8,235 nt of DNA from Methanoregula sp. UBA247 (GTDB taxonomy: Archaea; Halobacteriota; Methanomicrobia; Methanomicrobiales; Methanospirillaceae), in contig DADR01000014.1 in assembly GCA_002495055.1 (NCBI GenBank), positions 10,542-18,776 on the forward strand, written 5' to 3'. Below the pieces are notes generated by a model. That model saw nothing but the letters and a program-made list of their open reading frames with translations, ran no database searches and had not been told where the DNA came from. Every line of letters begins with the position of its first letter. The first letter of the stretch is position 1. Made by a program: the position numbers and the translations under genes. Below, in pieces: positions 6,082 through 8,235 of the stretch.

Positions 6082-6204
6082 TTACCTCAGTAATCACTCA
6101 AGAGAAAGAAAGCCCGGACCATTCCTTATACAATCCCTGTATGCAGAACCGGTACATCGCAAATAGTGTGTTCCTGCCAAGAAGGTATTATGTGACCGTA
6201 TGTG

Positions 6205-6216
6205 CATGATATCATG
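6205..6216. promoter_or_regulatory. 12-bp palindrome just before the TPR start codon
   Basis: CATGATATCATG is a perfect palindrome ending seven bases before ATG 6224. Its position in the leader would suit an operator or an RNA fold limiting access to the start codon. It also contains two out-of-frame ATGs opening tiny frames: 6206, three residues, and 6214, seven residues overlapping the TPR start. Function is unproven. Confidence 0.35.
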
Positions 6217-6223
6217 AGAGCGT

Positions 6224-6850
6224 ATGGACACACCTGAATTAACACAGCAAGCCCATCATTTCATGAGAATCGGGCGGTATGATGAAGCAATTGCTCTGTA
6301 TACCAGATTACTTGAATCCGATAGTAATAACACGACCTTTCTTGAGAATATTGGAAAAATGTATTACTTCCTTGGAAGGCATGAAGATGCGATCGTCTGG
6401 TACGACAAGGCTATTGCCATCAATTCAAAACTCCCTTCGGCCTGGTTTGAAAAGGGGTATACCCTGCGAAAAATTCACCGGTTTGAGGATGCGATCAAAT
6501 GTTTTGATCAGGTTCTTGCTCTCGATCCGGACTACATTTTCGCACTTGCCAACAAAGGATATGCGTTGAATGAACTGGGAAAATTCAAAGAGGCAATTGC
6601 CAGTTTTAACCTTTTTTTAAAAACCAGTCCGAATAATCTACGGGTAATGACCGCAAAAGGCATCGCATTGCGGGAACTGGGGAAAAATTCCGAAGCCCTT
6701 GCATATTTTGATAAAGTAATCACGCTCAATCCTTTGAATTATTTTGTCCAGAACCACCGGGATATCACGCTCCGGAACCTTGGCCGGATAAAGGAAGCAC
6801 ACGAGTCAGGTAATCAGGGAAATAGCACCCAGGGTCGGGGAAAAATTTAA
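6224..6850 (+). CDS. Tetratricopeptide repeat (TPR) protein
   Basis: A 208-residue protein made almost wholly of TPR units, helix-turn-helix repeats that bind partner peptides. The conserved alanine of helix B falls at residues 22, 56, 90, 124, 158 and 192, an exact 34-residue period, so there are five full repeats (about 3-172) and a partial sixth. Typical motifs are YDEAIALYTRLLESDSNN, HEDAIVWYDKAIAINSK and FKEAIASFNLFLKTSPNN. The C-terminal tail (about 193-208) is polar and Gly/Gln-rich. There is no signal peptide or membrane segment, so it is probably cytoplasmic. ATG 6224 lacks a strong ribosome-binding site, with only GAGAG upstream. It ends in an A-rich stretch convergent with mtrH. 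Such proteins are numerous in Methanomicrobiales, and no partner can be named from context. Confidence 0.88.
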   Translation: MDTPELTQQAHHFMRIGRYDEAIALYTRLLESDSNNTTFLENIGKMYYFLGRHEDAIVWYDKAIAINSKLPSAWFEKGYTLRKIHRFEDAIKCFDQVLALDPDYIFALANKGYALNELGKFKEAIASFNLFLKTSPNNLRVMTAKGIALRELGKNSEALAYFDKVITLNPLNYFVQNHRDITLRNLGRIKEAHESGNQGNSTQGRGKI

Positions 6851-6890
6851 AAAAACCACCCTTTTATAACGAATCATACTGATGCACTAT

Positions 6891-6930
6891 CTCTCTTTTA
6901 AAAGAAAAGATACTCCCGCTTCGGGAAAAA
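6891..6930 (-). terminator. Terminator of the mtr operon, in the convergent gap
   Basis: Reading the minus strand after the mtrH stop, a run of T is followed by a stem TCCCG/CGGGA (6914-6918 with 6922-6926, three-base loop). The pyrimidine run TCTTTTCTTTT follows (about 6909 down to 6899). A perfect CTTTTAAAAG palindrome lies at 6895-6904. The plus strand also offers CCCTTTTATAA (about 6859-6869) for stopping the TPR transcript, so the gap may terminate both directions. Confidence 0.5.
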
Positions 6931-6933
6931 AAA

Positions 6934-7971
6934 TTAGATGAGTTTAAAGATTGGGTGGTTTTCTGCCTTGACATCGATACCAAGGGGACGCATTGCCTCT
7001 AGAACCGTGATATCTGTGTAGGCCTGTGCGGTGATCATTGCTTCTACATTTTCGATTGGACCGTACATGATAAGGTCTGCACCGAGCGTACTGGCGATCA
7101 TGTTGCAGCCGATATCGGGTGCGGACCATGCCGCCTGCTTGATCCCCTCTATACCGCCAAGATAATGGTGTGTCATTTGCTCGAGGAGGAGTGGCTTGTC
7201 CTTGTAACCTGCTGCCAGTAATGAGGGGGTTTTGCTCGTCCCCTTCCAGCGGCGGAGCCATGTCCAGGCAACGGTCATGTTGTGGTATGCACCACCAGTC
7301 GGGTAACCATGGATAGCTTTACAGGCAAGGATTTCACGGTATGCACTTCCTGAACCAAGACCAAGCGGGGTTGCCGCTGTGTCGAGAATCGGGCGTTTGA
7401 TACCGCACTCTTCTGCAATCTCCAGCATTCCCTTTGTTTGTCCCGCGACGCCCCCCTGAACCAGCACTTTTTCCCTGCCCGGAACTGTCGGGTCGGCGGG
7501 GTTGAAGGCCAGGACAATAGCTGCGTCCACATCGCTGTTCTTCAGAGCATCGATGTTCTCCTGCGCGATTGAGCCGTTGATTGAGTTGTAAATTGCACGG
7601 TTTGCAAGCCCGACATCGGTCACGTACTTGCAGGCATGTGCCAGCGCCTTAGGTACTGATGAGTCCATCAAAAACGCGGTCTTGTTGTCGATACTGTCGA
7701 ACCAGCTAATGTAGCTCTCGAACGCTTCCGGGAATTCAGCAAGAATCTGGATGAAATGCGGGATACCGGTTGTGTCAGAGAGTACCTGACAGCGGTTCCA
7801 CAGGGCCTCTGCCTTCGGTTTGTCGATCTTTCCTGTCTTATCATCGAGCACGATCTCGTGCTTGTTGTAGAAGATCGAGGCGCCCAATACGGTAGGGTAC
7901 TCGCCGGGCTGTCCACCAATTTTAGTGCCGTTGAAGTCCCAGACACTCTGTTCTTTTTCAAATTTGAACAT
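6934..7971 (-). CDS. mtrH: Tetrahydromethanopterin S-methyltransferase subunit H
   Basis: MtrH catalyses methyl transfer from methyl-tetrahydromethanopterin (or the sarcinapterin form) to the corrinoid carried by MtrA. The full Mtr complex then methylates coenzyme M and exports sodium ions. The 345-residue product shows the family N-terminus MFKFEKEQSVWDF, IGGQPGEYPTVLGASIFYNKH (18-38), the region LANRAIYNSINGSI (122-135), AAIVLAFNPADP (150-161), DTAATPLGLGSGSA (197-210) and the C-terminal DIGCNMIASTLGADLIMYGPIENVE (286-310). It is peripheral to the membrane and soluble. Compared with the usual 310-316 residues it has about 30-35 extra, apparently between about 244 and 279. AGGAGGTG (7982-7989 complement) precedes the ATG and overlaps the mtrG stop. 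It is the last gene of the operon, as in other mtr clusters ending G-H. Confidence 0.96.
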   Translation of the reverse strand: MFKFEKEQSVWDFNGTKIGGQPGEYPTVLGASIFYNKHEIVLDDKTGKIDKPKAEALWNRCQVLSDTTGIPHFIQILAEFPEAFESYISWFDSIDNKTAFLMDSSVPKALAHACKYVTDVGLANRAIYNSINGSIAQENIDALKNSDVDAAIVLAFNPADPTVPGREKVLVQGGVAGQTKGMLEIAEECGIKRPILDTAATPLGLGSGSAYREILACKAIHGYPTGGAYHNMTVAWTWLRRWKGTSKTPSLLAAGYKDKPLLLEQMTHHYLGGIEGIKQAAWSAPDIGCNMIASTLGADLIMYGPIENVEAMITAQAYTDITVLEAMRPLGIDVKAENHPIFKLI

Positions 7972-7980
7972 GTTATTTTA

Positions 7981-7989
7981 CACCTCCTT
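7981..7989 (-). promoter_or_regulatory. Strong ribosome-binding site of mtrH
   Basis: On the minus strand AAGGAGGTG gives a near-complete match to the 16S rRNA 3' end, nine bases before the mtrH ATG. Its first two A are also the end of the mtrG TAA stop. This is the strongest such site in the window, as expected for a highly expressed methanogenesis gene. Confidence 0.85.
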
Positions 7990-8235
7990 ACACCATTGTC
8001 ATCAATTTCTGGTACAAAAACAGCAGCATCACAAATACGGTTAATCCTGCAACCAGGCCGTAAAGTATGCCGATATCTCGTCCGATCTTTCTTCCTACAC
8101 GCTGTGCAACCTCTGCGTCAACAAACTCGATCTTCTTTTCGATCTTATCGAGTCTCTTCTCCATTTCAAGGAATTGGGGATTTACACCTGCAGCAGCACT
8201 CTCTATGCCGCCTGCAGCTTCCTTGACCTCGACGA
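7988..8235 (-). CDS. mtrG: Tetrahydromethanopterin S-methyltransferase subunit G (partial, 5' end outside window)
   Basis: The last 81 codons and the TAA stop of mtrG are present, so almost the whole small subunit is here and only a few N-terminal residues are missing. The visible part has an amphipathic, charged helix FLEMEKRLDKIEKKIEFVDA (21-40 of the visible part), then EVAQRVGRKIGRDIGILYG (41-59). It ends with one membrane segment (about 53-76) with a short tail, the expected architecture of MtrG in the membrane-bound sodium-pumping methyltransferase. It directly precedes mtrH with 16 bases between stop and start. The gene is too short and too near the edge to appear in a simple ORF scan, but the family match is good. 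Confidence 0.9.
   Translation of the reverse strand, partial: VEVKEAAGGIESAAAGVNPQFLEMEKRLDKIEKKIEFVDAEVAQRVGRKIGRDIGILYGLVAGLTVFVMLLFLYQKLMTMV

Larger units (their letters stand above)
5907..6223. other. 317-base gene-free region between the rubredoxin and TPR genes
   Basis: I find no credible coding sequence here. The longest ATG-led frame near the TPR gene (from 6141) runs only 22 codons. The stretch holds the rubredoxin T-rich terminator (5919-5931), a TATA-like CCTTATAAT (about 5944-5952), a compound inverted repeat (6015-6081), a second TATA-like CCTTATACAA (about 6123-6132), which could serve the TPR gene, and a 12-bp palindrome (6205-6216). A short non-coding RNA starting near 5975 and containing the inverted repeat is possible but unsupported. 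Confidence 0.6.

Noticed and set aside
5563..6093. Plus-strand frame of 176 codons running from within the rubredoxin gene into the gene-free region.
   Set aside because: Its first two thirds lie out of frame over the rubredoxin domains, and the remainder reads through the inverted repeat. No ribosome-binding site or domain is visible.
6141..6209. A 22-codon ATG-led frame ahead of the TPR gene.
   Set aside because: It is too short, has no ribosome-binding site and has no recognisable features.
7756..8226. Plus-strand frame of 156 codons opposite mtrH and mtrG.
   Set aside because: Both minus-strand genes match known Mtr subunits over this span. The plus-strand frame is antisense noise.

Overview
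The window reads as a piece of chromosome from a methanogenic euryarchaeon, most likely of the order Methanomicrobiales (Methanoregula-like). The support is the end of an mtr operon (mtrG, mtrH: the membrane methyltransferase found only in methanogens and close relatives), an archaeal-type adenylate kinase and CMP kinase directly behind secY, GGTGA/GGAGG ribosome-binding sites and TATA-like promoters. Placement below the order is inference. No tRNA, rRNA, CRISPR array, insertion sequence or integrase is visible.

Layout. (1) Positions 1-1793, + strand: the tail of the ribosomal-protein/secretion (spc-type) operon, with the last residues of secY, then adkA, an EMC3/TMCO1-like (DUF106) membrane-insertase-family gene, and cmk. 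All are spaced by a few bases or overlap, and a hairpin plus T7 terminator follows. (2) Positions 1881-3217, + strand: two overlapping genes for a GNAT acetyltransferase and a DUF2156 (double-GNAT-fold) protein. (3) Positions 3402-5245, - strand: a MarC-family membrane protein and an APC-family amino-acid transporter, probably transcribed separately. (4) Positions 5373-5906, + strand: a twin-domain rubredoxin with a roughly 53-residue lysine/alanine-rich, histone-H1-like N-terminal tail. (5) Positions 5907-6223: a gene-free stretch with a perfect 16-bp inverted repeat enclosing a smaller hairpin, and a 12-bp palindrome just before the next start codon. (6) Positions 6224-6850, + strand: a TPR protein with exact 34-residue periodicity. 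(7) Positions 6934-8235, - strand: mtrH and the 3' part of mtrG, convergent with the TPR gene.

How the genes work together. The first block combines protein export and membrane insertion (SecY, the DUF106 protein) with nucleotide monophosphate recycling (AdkA, Cmk). The mtr genes belong to the energy-conserving step of methanogenesis, in which methyl transfer from methyl-tetrahydro(sarcina/methano)pterin to coenzyme M is coupled to sodium export. The middle genes are accessory and do not form an evident single pathway. I see no new defence or mobile system. The most unusual items are the lysine-rich tail on the rubredoxin, the compound inverted repeat near 6015-6081, and an apparent insertion of about 34 residues in MtrH.
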